This document shows positions 1 to 12,000 of a stretch of DNA of 64,000 nucleotides, piece after piece. The notes beneath the pieces are model-generated. The model was not told where the DNA came from, made no database searches, and saw nothing but the letters and a program-made list of their open reading frames with translations. The stretch comes from Puccinia triticina (lineage: Eukaryota > Basidiomycota > Pucciniomycetes > Pucciniales > Pucciniaceae): the NCBI RefSeq assembly GCF_026914185.1, contig NC_070561.1:3906001-3970000 (forward strand), in the 5' to 3' direction. The first letter of the stretch is position 1. Each line of letters begins with the position of its first letter. Made by a program: the position numbers and the translations under genes.

Positions 1-1631
1 CTGAGCTTTGTTCGAATTTCTGCTGCATTGGCAACCTTACTACCTAATGAAAGAGTTGTAAAATAAGCGGTATATCTCAACTGTTTTAGTCAAATCAAAG
101 TTAACTTACCAAGATCGTACGGACAATCACCATGCTCAGGATCTTTACCGGAGCAACGTTTGCGCTTTGTGCTTGGGCGAGGGTAGTCACCCGAGATTTC
201 TTTGACCGCTTGTTGGCCGTTGATGAAGTTGTAGAACAACTGGAAGGTATTAGCACCTTTCTCCAGCACATCGAGGAATTCCTCAGCCAATATGCTCCCC
301 CCGGTTATAAGTTCAGGGTTGTCAGGGTTGCGCGAAGCCAACACAAAGAAACCTTCAACCTGATGCGAAGTGCTCAGATTTTTGAGCTGAAAAAAAGAAA
401 AACATAAGTTAGTTACATTCATCAGAAAGAGGGGAATGAGCGTAGTTTCACTTACGTTGCGCTTCATTTTGCGGACCCACATGTTGAGTTTGAATTGTTC
501 ACGTTTTTTCCACTGAGTGACAGCAACTTCGGATTGCTTGGAGCCTGGCGCGACATTATCAGGTGGAGATATGGTGTCAAAGAACTCTTGATCCCGCCAC
601 TGATCTTTTGTCTCTTCATCCAACTGCTGCCACAGCTCTCCACACTGCACCATTCGGTCGGAAATGGTCTGCAATTCTAGAATAGAAAGGTGGTCAGGAG
701 GTGACCTTTGTAACTTGGAAGCAAAATAAAATCAACTTACTATTGTGGTAAATTGGGCTAGCAACTTTGTTGTAAACACAGAAGTTGTTGAAATTGGTCG
801 GTCCTCGGATACGGACTTCGTTTCCAAGGTAATGAAGAGCTGGCTGCGGGTACAATCTCCTATCAATGACAATGAGGTGGACAGACCTCTGATACTGACA
901 ATATGCCTCTTCAAGGGCAAGTTTGTCATCAGGAGTCAGGCAGACATACATAGCGTATTTGGTTGCGCGGTCGTGGAGTCGGTCAAGGGGTTTGGTTTGA
1001 ATCTTCTCCATAACTTCGGGGGGGCACATTGCCTTTTGGATGGTGGAGAGTCGTCAATTGAGTCTTCCACATTGGGGTCATTTGCAGGGCCGGGTTCCTG
1101 GGATCAAGGAGCATCGGACAACGGAATGCGCATCTGGGTTTCTGCTGAATTAATTTCGGCAGGAGCTGCTGGGGTTGGCTCAGGTGGGACCACATCCTTG
1201 GCGCAAGGACGAGAAGGCGCTTTGCGACGTGGGGCACGCTTTTTCGGAGGCGGTTTCGAGACAGAAGGGGCGGAGAACTGGAAAGATGGATTTCTTCCAG
1301 GAAGCGGAGATGAAAAAGTGTATTTGAACGGAGAACCTTGCGGTGTGGACTGCAACAATTGAGTAGGGGGTGCAGCGCGCTCAAGAGGGGATTGCAGGAA
1401 CAGAACTTGGGAATGGTGCCCCTGTGGGCCAATGTGGCCAGAGTAGTTTGAGTGAGAGGCAGGAGAGTGTGAAAGCTGGACCGGATTACCACGCGCAGCG
1501 ACTGGGAAGCCAGATGAATTCTGAAAGGATTGGTAATCATGAGGGGAGGCGCTGATACCGCGCGAGCAAGTAGGGGCTTGAGCAGGATTTCCAAAGAGGT
1601 TTGGTCCAACGTAAGAGTTGGGGTGCCCCAT
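1..1631 (-). pseudogene. HMG-box-like, rust-expanded protein of unknown function, broken in its 5' half; continues off the left edge
   Basis: Read on the minus strand as exons 741-1631, 456-676, 110-386 and 1-43. They are separated by introns 677-740, 387-455 and 44-109, each starting GTAAGT and ending in a pyrimidine-rich AG. The N-terminal part is Ser/Pro/Gln-rich and ends in a basic patch (PPPKKRAPRRK). After it come RGPTNFNNFC and, across an intron, GELWQQLDEETKDQW, which resembles the later helices of an HMG box. I recall this layout from large uncharacterised families in Puccinia-type genomes, so DNA binding is only inference. Two lesions separate the N-terminal frame from the rest: TGA at 1104-1106, where CGA would fit, and a one-base deficit in the G7 run at 1018-1024. 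Sequencing error in an intact gene is the alternative. Confidence 0.6.
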
Positions 1632-1968
1632 GCCCGGAGAGAAACGTCCAAGGGGGTAAATCTCAGATCCAGATTTGCTGACGCTGGGAGGTGCATGGTG
1701 GTGTTGGGCCGCTGTTTATGTTGAGCAATACAAGTCAGGAGAATGTACGAGTACAAGGGATTTAGTTGTTGTGAAATTTCAGCTTACAATAAAGAGGTAC
1801 GCCACCATAACCGGTTTGGTGGTTTCCGTGTGGTTGAGACATGGAGTGCTGATATAACAAAGTATAATAAAGGCATCAGTTTCACCAATGCGAAGAGGCT
1901 AAAAACTCCAATGGATAGGCTTACTGAAAGCCGTGAGGTGAATAGAAAAATCCAGGATGCCGGACAAA

Positions 1969-2073
1969 GAACCGGTTGGGTGAGGGAAGAGAACCGGTCA
2001 GGTGAGGGAAGAGATCCAGTTGGGTGAGGGAATAGAACTGGTCGGGTGGGGGAAGATAACCGGTCGGGTGGGG
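1969..2073. repeat. 22-bp minisatellite, about five units
   Basis: Five imperfect units of 22 bp, each beginning GAACCGGT or a close variant and continuing YNGGTGAGGG. Unit length is constant and only point changes separate copies. No gene is seen here. It lies between the broken HMG-like gene and the AT-rich spacer. Confidence 0.8.
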
Positions 2074-3925
2074 ACAAATCACAGCCTACATAGATGGAAG
2101 GGATGCGGGCATGGATCGGTGAGGGATCTGGCAGGGCGTGAACCGGCTGGGCTGTGGTTGAGAACGTGTGATCCGCAGTCATCCGCAGTGACATGTGGTT
2201 TTTTTTTACGGACCATTTTGGCTGAATTGTGGTTATTGACCCTCCCAGAACATTCCATGTCATTCCATCCCTGGTTCAAGAAAGCTTTCGTAAAAATGTG
2301 GCTCATGGAATAACAGCGGTGCGCAGCGTTCCATGACATTCCATCATGGTTGATTGGTAGGACAGCAGCGCACAGAATTGAGGAAGTTTGATCAGTGTTC
2401 GATTAGATTCCTTTGTAGCAGGGGGCACCTGCGGAGAGAGCACCTGAGGTTCACGGCCGCAGGTGCTGGCAGCTGAGGTTCACAGCTGGATGTGCTGGCA
2501 CCTGAGGTTTATGTCTGCAACTTCGCCCATTTGGGTGTAACACAGTAAAATAACCCAAGTTTTATTATGTTGAATACTACTATCAGGCTTGTCAAAATTT
2601 GCTATCAGGTGCAGGCTTGCTAAAATTGGCTATCAAGATGGATTTCCTGGTGTAACTGAATATAGGACAGCAGCTGAAGGTACCAGAAACCAATGAATGC
2701 TTTTTCCTATATATATGAAAAAATCAAAACTGAACAATATGCTAAATAGGCCTGCAATCAAATATAAATTGCTAATTTAATAATTCAAACCAATTTTATT
2801 AGTTAAGCAATAATCATTCACAATTAATGTGACTTTCCAAAATGGTATAGGCAGTTTCAATTTTAGGATGGTTCACAAACTCTGCAAACAATCAAGAAAC
2901 AGTGAAGCGGTTTAATCAAATAAAATTAATTATATAACCATGTGTGAAAATTGAATTACCTGATAAATTTAATTTATCTAATTATATAACCATGTGTGAA
3001 AATTGGATTACCTGATAGATTTAATTCATCTTATTTTACAATGTAAATAAGGTGTGGATGAATGATTAAGTAACATGATTGACATTGACTAAAAAGTTAT
3101 TCAGTATAATCAAGCTGGTGTTCCCAGCTCTTGAAATTGGTAGTCAAGAGAATAAGGGTGGCAGAATTAATAAACTACTCAGATTTTGGTGTGATACAAT
3201 TGAAAATTAATAACTATTTATATCAACTGTGCTCTTGGATTACACATTAAGTTAAATATGATTTTTGATTTAACCTACAGATTCAAACAAGATATGGATC
3301 AATGATGAGTCATATCATGTGAGATACCCATTTCAAGGGTTGTTGGGCCAATATTTTTCTGAAATAATGGTAACAGTATCTTTACTGGATGAATATTGAA
3401 TTTTATTCACTTGTTGTTGACAGCAAGGTTTTCATGAATTACCTTTTACATGCCCCTGGAAAAGAAGTGGTACCTTTGAAGCTCACTGTGCCTGTTTGCG
3501 TGCAAACAGACCTGGCAAAGGAGCGTGTTGCAAGCATTTATTTGCCTTGTATTTGTGTGCAAGCCTAGATATTTCATTATTTTGTCATCTGTTTGTGCAC
3601 AAATGGAAGAGGCCAGCAGGATGTTTCAATATTTACCGTGTCCATATGCGCCCAAAAGGACAAGGTCAAAGAGTGCTGTGACCATTTGGCGAGGGGGCTA
3701 ACACAACAATTTTTTCAAATTCAGATTTGAAGACAAAGGTGTTTTGCACGGCCAAAGAGTTTTTCAGATTGAGAAATTCTCTGGCACCGGAATTGATGTT
3801 CAGCTCAACAGAAATATTTTGATTGAAAAACTTGCAAGCAAAAAATGTATACAAGAGAACAACTGCAAATTAGAAATGAGCGCTGAATTTTGCTACAAGA
3901 CAAACAGCAAGCAATATTTGATGAT
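2074..3925. other. Non-coding AT-rich spacer with small repeats
   Basis: No convincing coding region. It holds short direct repeats around GCACCTGAGGTTCA at 2425-2510, a 52-bp tandem duplication at 2928-3031, and small palindromes such as GTTTGCGTGCAAAC near 3494. Otherwise it is AT-rich sequence with no recognised feature. Confidence 0.5.
2928..3031. repeat. 52-bp tandem duplication
   Basis: Copies 2928-2979 and 2980-3031 are directly adjacent, each starting AATTATATAACCATGTGTGA. They differ at three positions. The region is AT-rich and non-coding. Confidence 0.9.
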
Positions 3926-6900
3926 CTACGACTCAGCATCTGATATTAGGTTGTCTTCAACATCTTCTCCATCATCAACATTTACATCTAGAACTGCATC
4001 CTCAAGGATTTCATCAATATCAGGCGCTGGAACGGTCTGGGATTCAAGTTGCTCAATTTGTTGAATCAAGGCATGCCATTCGGAAATTGAGTGTCAATTA
4101 TTTATAGGTTGGCAGCGCAACCATAGCCAAACTAGATTGTCTGACCAATCACAGATCAATTCCTCGTGTTCTTTGAGTCAGAGTTGTAGCTCGCTGCAGA
4201 TCACCTTCATTTTGGCCTTGCGAGTTAAATCGCCTAGCATGATGTCGTCAATCCAATCAGTATCAAGATTTTGAGTGTTTTGAAGCTGATCAACACCTGT
4301 TAAATCACAACCAATGTTCTTCAATCATCAAAAGTTTAACCTGGAGAAAGGCTGTGGCAGGAACTTACAAGTACTGATGTAATCAATTGTAGTTTTAATC
4401 TTGGTATGGTGGGCAACAGCCCATCCCTTAGCTCAAGCCAATTCTTGTGTGATCAGTTCAAATTCTTCCCGTGTTTGTTGAAGGATTAGAACGCAGTTAA
4501 TACCTGTCCGAACATCCGGGTCTATAGACCAAGGCGGACTGGAATGGTAGTATAAACCATTGTTCCAGAACCTGTGATCCATAGGGGGTGATCTTCGGCA
4601 TCGGATAATTGCTGATTGGGGTACTTAGCCTTATATTTTGTGTAGAGTTGGTTAAACGCATCGATGACTTTCTTCACAGCTGGCTGTCGGGCCTTCATTG
4701 CCTTGATAATTTTTTCTTTTCCACGAGTTCCAATTCGAGACCCCATCGAGTTGATCAGTGGTTGTCGCTCAGCATTTAGCTGTACAGCTTGTACAAACAG
4801 TTCCGCTTTGGCATCCCAGAGAAGGAGCCTGAGTTTCTGCTCTTTGGGGTCTTTAGGTCACAGTATTCATTCATTAGTTCCGTTGTACAACCCAAGAACT
4901 GAACTATTTAGCTTACCGCCAGTCTCCACTGCGCTACTCCCAGCGATTTCTTCGCGTTCTATTCTCAGTGTTTCTGAATGTTTGACAATCGAGTCCATGA
5001 GCTGACAGATCTGATCTGGACTTTTGAGGAAGATTTCTGGGCTTTGAAGACGAGCCCTAAAGATATGAATTGCTTGTTAGAACTTTACATGAAGTATATA
5101 ACCAATAGTAAATCAGCTTTACCTCATATGCTTTAGAACTTTACATGAAGTATATAACCAATAGTAAATCAGCTTTACCTCATATGCTCCAAAGTTTCTT
5201 CTTGCTTGTACAACGATACCAGTTTTGCTCGGCGCGTTAGCTCTTCCTCATTATGGTCTCCTTGGAAGCTACGCTGGGCAGCCCACTGTTTCTTGAAGAA
5301 TTGGACAGTGAACTTATGGCCCTCTGGGTCGTGGGGGTTTTGCTTACCAAGCACAAGGCTTAGATTTCTTTGAGTCTCTCGGCGGCGGCGAACGGCAAGA
5401 GCAAATTTTCTTTGCAGCCAAAAAGCTAGATTAAACACAGGTCAGATTCATAAAGCGGAACATGATGGACAAAAACGTACTGAGTTTCTTTATGGCACGC
5501 TGGTTGTAATGTTTAAGACAATGGGAGATCGAGCTCAGACGATGGTTTCGAGTGGCATATCTCAAGGGGCTGGCCAAAGGGGATAGATAGGACCACATTC
5601 TATCCATGCCCTCTCCATTGGAAAGTCCCCACCCTTTGTTAAAGCATGGATGATATTCCAACTGGCAGATTCAGTTATGGACATACGCATGGAATACAGA
5701 TGTACCAAAGCTGATTCGGTTGCTGTCTTCTGGGAGAAGACCCCTCTGATAATGCAGTGACAATGGAGTAAGATAAGTGTGCGGTCAATCTTGATAACAA
5801 ACCGGTGTTGAAAGGACAAACCAGCCGAATATACTTATCCATACTACATCCAATGTCATACAGTATCCCAACTTTCCAAGTTGGTTCGACCGTGGAGAGG
5901 ACAGACTGAATCAGAGCCATTGGGTAGTGTCTCTGCTCACCCGACCTATAGATGTTAGCAAGATGAATTGCTCTGTCATGCCGACAACAGCAGCCCATGA
6001 GTCCAGTGTCGTCGCATCCCTTCCATGTAGATTTGTTTTGTTTATCATTGGCGGCCTTGTGAGATTCTGCACATCAATCGGTCTATTTGGATAGGATGTT
6101 AGCTCGTGATAAAATTGAAACAGGTGAGAGTCATTATACCTGCTCAGCTGTCATCCCTTCAGACTCTTTGGCTTGGATTGAATTGGACGCCTGGTCAACT
6201 TCACTTTGCGGAAGAAAGATTTGAGGTGTTTGAAGGACCTCATAGTTGCGGCTTGCGTTTGTTTGGTGACGGTGCTGAAAATTGCCATTGAGGCAGACAA
6301 TCAAACGATCTCGGGTAGATTCCGAGTAATCTTCCGGGTTGGGAGGCCTTGGCCCAAAGCAGGCAGGACATGATTTACATGCTAGTGTTTGTGCTTTACT
6401 CAGGTTGAGAGATCGAAAAACAGCCACACTAGTACGCTCTTTGAGTAGACGAAAGAGATCAACGGCCGCTGTAAAGGGCTTTTGCATTTCCCTAGCCTGT
6501 AATCACATAAATTAACTCACGAGACCATCAGCCACACTGAACAATATATGGATGACAATACATTGAATGAAAATAACCTACATGTTTTGCGTTGCGAGCA
6601 CACAGCCGTTGAGAGCGAGGTTCAAGCCAAGCTGTTAAAGCAAGTGTAAATGGGAGAGCTCCGATATGGCAATTGTTCCATAGGTGATTATGGAAAATGA
6701 GGAGAGTTACCAAGAACGCTGTTTGGGGTTTGACGGGTGATCCTGCAATGTAACCGTGCTGAAGAAGCCGGACGCCATCCAGGGTACATTCACAAAAGTC
6801 GATAACCTTCCTTTCCTGACCTGATTTCTTAATGATGAGTGCTTTGTAGGAATACACAAATCAAATGATGTGCTCACCGCGTATGTCTACCAGATCAACT

Positions 6901-7373
6901 GATCGACTAGAACGTTTTGAGCAGGTTGGAGAGCAGCTAGAAAAATTGTTATACAAGTTGGGGCCAGACCAGCTCTTTGTGATAACTTTCAGCTTCATAT
7001 ACTCGGCGTGGAGCTGACCAAGTAGTATGTTCCAGTTGTATTCGCGTGCTTTCTGACGGTATCTTTCTTTGTAAGAAGCCATCGCCAAATCTATTTCATC
7101 CAGTTCGTCTTTGGAAAAATTGCCCCATTCAGATTTGTCTTCAGCTTGGTTCTGATTGGCTGATTCCTGCTGGGCATCGAATGGATAGTCGTGGCTTGTC
7201 CGATCCAAGATGTTTCCAATGTCAGGAGGCTGAGCTGCTTGTTCACGCTGGCAACCAACTTCAGCTTGTCGCTGTAACCGCGATAACGTGGCTGCATTCC
7301 TGTCAGAGTAAACCTGCCTCCGGTGAGTCTGAGTGCGGTTTGCATTTCGGATGCGCATTTGGGTGGACGGCAT
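3926..7373 (-). pseudogene. KDZ-family DDE transposase, inactivated
   Basis: KDZ (Kyakuja-Dileera-Zisupton) transposases are DNA cut-and-paste enzymes common in basidiomycetes. In order the frame carries a CxC1-like cysteine segment (SCSPTC, then RSVDLVDIRG), the core strand VCLNGNFQHRH, the GCDDTGLMGCCCRHD and LYDIGCSMDKYI motifs, GLSNGEGMDRMWSYLSP and an acidic C-terminus ending at TAG 3926-3928. Introns are clear, for example 6497-6581 and one of about 87 bp between MDKYIRL and RGLLPED. It is dead: TGA at 6074-6076, 5671-5673 (Trp expected) and 4433-4435, a frameshift near 4590, and Asn (6287-6289) where the family has Asp in LDGNF. The start is placed at MPSTQMRIRN; the frame stays open up to 7640. 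Confidence 0.88.
5077..5188. repeat. Exact 56-bp tandem duplication over a KDZ splice donor
   Basis: Copies 5077-5132 and 5133-5188 are identical. Each contains, on the minus strand, the exon end GCATATGAG and the donor GTAAAG. The acceptor for this intron is near 5058, so the duplication lengthens the intron from about 66 to about 122 bp. Identity suggests a recent event inside an already decayed gene. Confidence 0.92.
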
Positions 7374-7639
7374 AACCGGAGAGACTAAGCGGGTGAGCTG
7401 CTGGTGATGGGGAAAGTGGTGGTGGGTGAGCTGCTGTTGATGGGGAAAGGTACTTGTCTGAAGTGGAATGTACGTACCTGCACCCAGATGTTTTGAGCCC
7501 GGCGGGGATGGCGGTATTTTGTCTCGGCGGTTGAGGTGATGTGGGTTGGGGGATGTGATAAGGGCGGAGCCGGGGTTACATGTGGGTGATGCCGGTGTGA
7601 TGCAGACGGGGGGATGTGATGTGAGCCAGTGGTCAGTCA

Positions 7640-8361
7640 TGTAGCAGTAATGTCACCTGTAGTATGACGGGTGATGACTGGTGCGTCTCAGAGGTTGGAC
7701 TTGGGGGAATTTGGCGGAGTCCGAATTGCAGGTTTTTTAGGTATGCTGGGTTTCCCAGGGTTTTTGTTTTGCCTGCCAGAAAGGCGGTATGCAGGGACAT
7801 AATATGGGTTTTGAGTTACCGCATACTATGGGGTTTAGAGGTGGCCACAGGTGTATTTATCCTGATTAAGCTCAATGTATGTACAAATGGGGAGATTACA
7901 TACCCATTTATGTAAATCCCCTTCTGAATTCCGTGATCACTCCTCCTTGGAGTTAAGGATCCCTCAGGAACTTGACTCGAAGGAGGGAGCTGATCCCTGC
8001 AATATAAAAAGGGAGGTCTCTCCCCTGTAGAGACTCTCCCACCCAGATTATTGCCATACAAACCCGTGTACCTTACTGAAACTACAGTGAGTGGGGTTTT
8101 ACATAATCTAACTAACCTTCTTCTTCCTTTAAAGCTTCCTCCTTTCTTTGTGTATCTTCCCCCTAGGTACAGGTGTAATTATCACACCTGTAACCTAGAA
8201 GATAAGTGATCTAATCCTTATACGCAACGGCGCTTGGCTGATTTTCGCCGCATCCCCTTACATACGTAAGGGTGCCAGTCCCTCCGCCTCCCGGCCTTGA
8301 GTAGGACTTATTTCCACTGGCTCTTGGGCTATAGTGTGACCAATAAACCTGCTTCCGCTAC
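7640..8361 (+). mobile_element. Possible solo LTR or promoter-bearing element end
   Basis: The stretch can be framed by TGTAGC at 7640 and GCTACA at 8356-8361, has a TATA-like AATATAAAAA at 8001-8010 and an AATAAA at about 8342. A strong hairpin, CTAGGTACAGGTGT with its complement, lies at 8164-8198. No 5-bp target duplication was found and no PBS or internal coding region could be assigned, so the LTR reading is weak. It lies between the KDZ gene and the satellite array. Confidence 0.3.
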
Positions 8362-8545
8362 ATAACCGCAGCGGATCGCAACCAAAATCCCATCAGAGTT
8401 ACGTCACATAAGAGACGAACCCTGACAAAGGCGCTCAAATTGAGAGGCAATAGACTCACACATCTCAGTACCCACACTTCATCCACTACCAGATATCCTG
8501 AGTGGGATATCCAGTAAGAAATCCAGGATACCCTGTATCCCAAAG

Positions 8546-10473
8546 CACACTCCGTAATAGGAGTGTGCCAAAGCACACTCTGTAATGGGAGTGTGCCAAA
8601 GCACACTCTGTAATAGGAGTGTGCCAAAGCACACTCTGTAATATATCCCAAAGCACACTCCGTAATAGGAGTGTGCCAAAGCACACTCCGTAATAGGAGT
8701 GTGCCAAAGCACACTCCGTAATAGGAGTGTGCCAAAGCACACTCCGTAATAGGAGTGTGCCAAAGCACACTCCGTAATAGGAGTGTGCCAAAGCACACTC
8801 CGTAATAGGAGTGTGCCAAAGCACACTCCGTAATAGGAGTGTGCCAAAGCACACTCCGTAATAGGAGTGTGCCAAAGCACACTCCGTAATAGGAGTGTGC
8901 CAAAGCACACTCCGTAATAGGAGTGTGCCAAAGCACACTCCGTAATAGGAGTGTGCCAAAGCACACTCCGTAATGGGAGTGTGCCAAAGCACACTCCGTA
9001 ATGGGAGTGTGCCAAAGCACACTCCGTAATGGGAGTGTGCCAAAGCACACTCCGTAATAGGAGTGTGCCAAAGCACACTCCGTAATAGGAGTGTGCCAAA
9101 GCACACTCCGTAATAGGAGTGTGCCAAAGCACACTCCGTAATAGGAGTGTGCCAAAGCACACTCCGTAATAGGAGTGTGCCAAAGCACACTCCGTAATAG
9201 GAGTGTGCCAAAGCACACTCCGTAATAGGAGTGTGCCAAAGCACACTCCGTAATAGGAGTGTGCCAAAGCACACTCCGTAATAGGAGTGTGCCAAAGCAC
9301 ACTCCGTAATAGGAGTGTGCCAAAGCACACTCCGTAATAGGAGTGTGCCAAAGCACACTCCGTAATAGGAGTGTGCCAAAGCACACTCCGTAATAGGAGT
9401 GTGCCAAAGCACACTCCGTAATAGGAGTGTGCCAAAGCACACTCCGTAATAGGAGTGTGCCAAAGCACACTCCGTAATAGGAGTGTGCCAAAGCACACTC
9501 CGTAATAGGAGTGTGCCAAAGCACACTCCGTAATAGGAGTGTGCCAAAGCACACTCCGTAATAGGAGTGTGCCAAAGCACACTCCGTAATAGGAGTGTGC
9601 CAAAGCACACTCCGTAATAGGAGTGTGCCAAAGCACACTCCGTAATAGGAGTGTGCCAAAGCACACTCCGTAATAGGAGTGTGCCAAAGCACACTCCGTA
9701 ATAGGAGTGTGCCAAAGCACACTCCGTAATAGGAGTGTGCCAAAGCACACTCCGTAATAGGAGTGTGCCAAAGCACACTCCGTAATAGGAGTGTGCCAAA
9801 GCACACTCCGTAATAGGAGTGTGCCAAAGCACACTCCGTAATAGGAGTGTGCCAAAGCACACTCCGTAATAGGAGTGTGCCAAAGCACACTCCGTAATAG
9901 GAGTGTGCCAAAGCACACTCCGTAATAGGAGTGTGCCAAAGCACACTCCGTAATAGGAGTGTGCCAAAGCACACTCCGTAATAGGAGTGTGCCAAAGCAC
10001 ACTCCGTAATAGGAGTGTGCCAAAGCACACTCCGTAATAGGAGTGTGCCAAAGCACACTCCGTAATAGGAGTGTGCCAAAGCACACTCCGTAATAGGAGT
10101 GTGCCAAAGCACACTCCGTAATAGGAGTGTGCCAAAGCACACTCCGTAATAGGAGTGTGCCAAAGCACACTCCGTAATAGGAGTGTGCCAAAGCACACTC
10201 CGTAATAGGAGTGTGCCAAAGCACACTCCGTAATAGGAGTGTGCCAAAGCACACTCCGTAATAGGAGTGTGCCAAAGCAAACTCCGTAATAGGAGTGTGC
10301 CAAAGCACACTCCGTAATAGGAGTGTGCCAAAGCACACTCCGTAATAGGAGTGTGCCAAAGCACACTCCGTAATAGGAGTGTGCCAAATCACACTCCGTA
10401 ATAGGAGTGTGCCAAAGCACACTCCATAATAGGAGTGTGCCAAAGCACACTCCGTAATAGGAGTGTGCCAAAT
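8546..10473 (+). repeat. 28-bp hairpin satellite, 69 units
   Basis: The unit has arms CACACTCC and GGAGTGTG around GTAATA, followed by CCAAAG. Units 1-3 are 28 bp, unit 4 (8630-8653) is a 24-bp variant containing ATATATC, and from 8654 exactly 65 units of 28 bp run without an indel to 10473. Variants sit mainly at the ends (CTGTAAT near 8580-8640, CAAACTCC near 10279, CCATAAT near 10430) plus a run of GGG variants at about 8970-9055. The interior is nearly identical, as expected from homogenisation by unequal exchange. Because 28 is 1 modulo 3, all three minus frames are open and encode the same 28-residue repeat, so these frames are not evidence for a protein. Confidence 0.97.
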
Positions 10474-10574
10474 CACGTAAAGAAATTCTAACCACGTTGG
10501 AGTTAGACATCAGCACAGTTTTGATAAACGTCAGTAGGCCATCAGCAAAACAGTTCACATTGCGGGCTCCTGTT

Positions 10575-10592
10575 CCCCCCCCCCCCCCCCCC
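10575..10592 (+). repeat. C18 homopolymer
   Basis: An uninterrupted run of 18 C lies about 90 bp upstream of the Harbinger transposase frame. Similar runs occur at 12850-12869 (C20) and 15088-15101 (G14). Run length is unreliable in many assemblies. Confidence 0.9.
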
Positions 10593-10680
10593 GATCAACC
10601 CATGCTAACCATCCCTTCACCCCGGCGCTTGTTCCCCCATCTCTGCCTCATTTCCTCTCTCTCCCGCTCAAGTTCCTGAA

Positions 10681-12000
10681 ATGCAACAGTTAACGGAGCG
10701 CCAACAACTTCTCCGCGAGCTCTTTTTCTTGTACATGGTACTCTTCGATTACAATCTCGACACCATTATTACTCACCAAAAGAAAAATACCCCTCGCAAG
10801 ACATGGAATGACTTGTTACTCAGCAACTTGGCCGATATAACCGAACTTCTCAAAGCGATTCTCAGCTCTTGGTATCTGCAACCTGTGCAATCGTTAAGGG
10901 TACAAGATGAATATGACTCTGCCGCTGTGTTTTGCATGGAAGACTCAACATTCAAACAGGTGCTGCAAACGCCAAAAGATGGCTTCTTATACGTCTTGAA
11001 TGCCATCTGTGACAATATTGTTTTTATCATCACCGGCCCTTGACCTCAACTTCCTGTGCCACACCAACTAGCGCTGACTATAGAACGCCTTGGCTCGTAT
11101 GGAAACGGCGCTTTGGTTGGTGCATTGGCTCGGAATCTGAATATAGCTAGCAGGACTGTTATCAAAGTAACTCGCCGCGTGATCAAGGCTTTGGTGTTGG
11201 TAGGGGCTACATACTTGAGATGGCCTGACGAGAGTTGCAGGAACAAGATATTGCAAGTGATGAAGAATGAAGGTTTCAAAGGATGTGTCGGTTTTGTTGA
11301 CAGCACAACCTTCCCAATCTTCCAATGACCCGGCTACAATGGCAAGGTATTTTTTGATTGGAAGAAAAGATACTCTCTTAATGCCCAGGTCGTATGTGAT
11401 TGTGATAAGAACATCATTGCTTTTATCACAGGATGGCCTGGATCATGCGCGGACAGATTTGTGTATAAAAAGATGGCTCTCTACAAGAAATCCAAGCAGT
11501 TCTTCGATCCTGGTATGTACTCTTTTTGTCTTATGTGATTGATTCATGACAGCTGATCTGCTGCAAACCACATTGCAGGCCAGTATCTCATTGTTGATTT
11601 GGCATACAAATCAAGTCAAACAGTCATTCCGGCATACCAGGCTCCGGCAGTATATCACCCTGCAAATGCAGAATTCAACTTTTGTCTTGCAAAGGCTCAA
11701 GTGAGAAACAAACACAATATTGGGATCCTCAAGGGTTGGTTTTGTTTGCTTAAAGAGATGTGATTGCATCTGTATGAGCGGCATCGCATGCTGCAATACA
11801 TCAAGTGGGTGTACTCGTGCATGATACTGCACAACATGCTTGGTAATCTGAAGGACTTGTGGGAGGAATTGGTTCTGGAGAGCAACATGACAAACACCAA
11901 CGATGACCCCAACAATCCAATCCCACCTTTGGAGAAAATGAGGACTCTGGTGAAGAAAAAATGTCTTGCATTCTATGCGGGCAATCGCGGTGCCGCATAG
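10681..12000 (+). pseudogene. PIF/Harbinger transposase (HARBI1/DDE_Tnp_4 type), copy 1, inactivated
   Basis: The N-terminus includes FKQVLQTPKDGFLYVLN, then LPVPHQLALTIERLGS and an HTH-like stretch (RTVIKVTRRVIKAL). The DDE core reads GFVDSTTFPIF, RYSLNAQVVCDCD, FITGWPGSCADRF and AEFNFCLAKAQVRNKHNIG. One intron is supported: donor GTATGT near 11513, acceptor GCAG near 11579, joining FFDPG to QYLIVDLAY. Stops TGA at 11041-11043, 11326-11328 and 11761-11763 are all in one frame, and Arg (CGA) fits the family at each, for example FQ-R-PG and EM-R-LHLYE. The third catalytic acid, Glu in RNEHxIG, is Lys (AAA, 11710-11712). It faces a convergent partner gene at 12515-14273, the usual two-gene plan of these elements. 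Confidence 0.88.

Noticed and set aside
983..1756. 257-codon minus frame overlapping the HMG-like gene
   Set aside because: It is out of frame with the conserved segments; the neighbouring frame has the basic patch and continues to the conserved part after one frameshift.
8546..10473. CRISPR array
   Set aside because: Units are 28 bp and palindromic, but there are no unique spacers, the repeats are directly contiguous, and the genome is eukaryotic.
8358..10558. Three 665-690 residue repeat proteins
   Set aside because: They are translations of the 28-bp satellite in each frame; open frames follow from the unit length and lack of stops.
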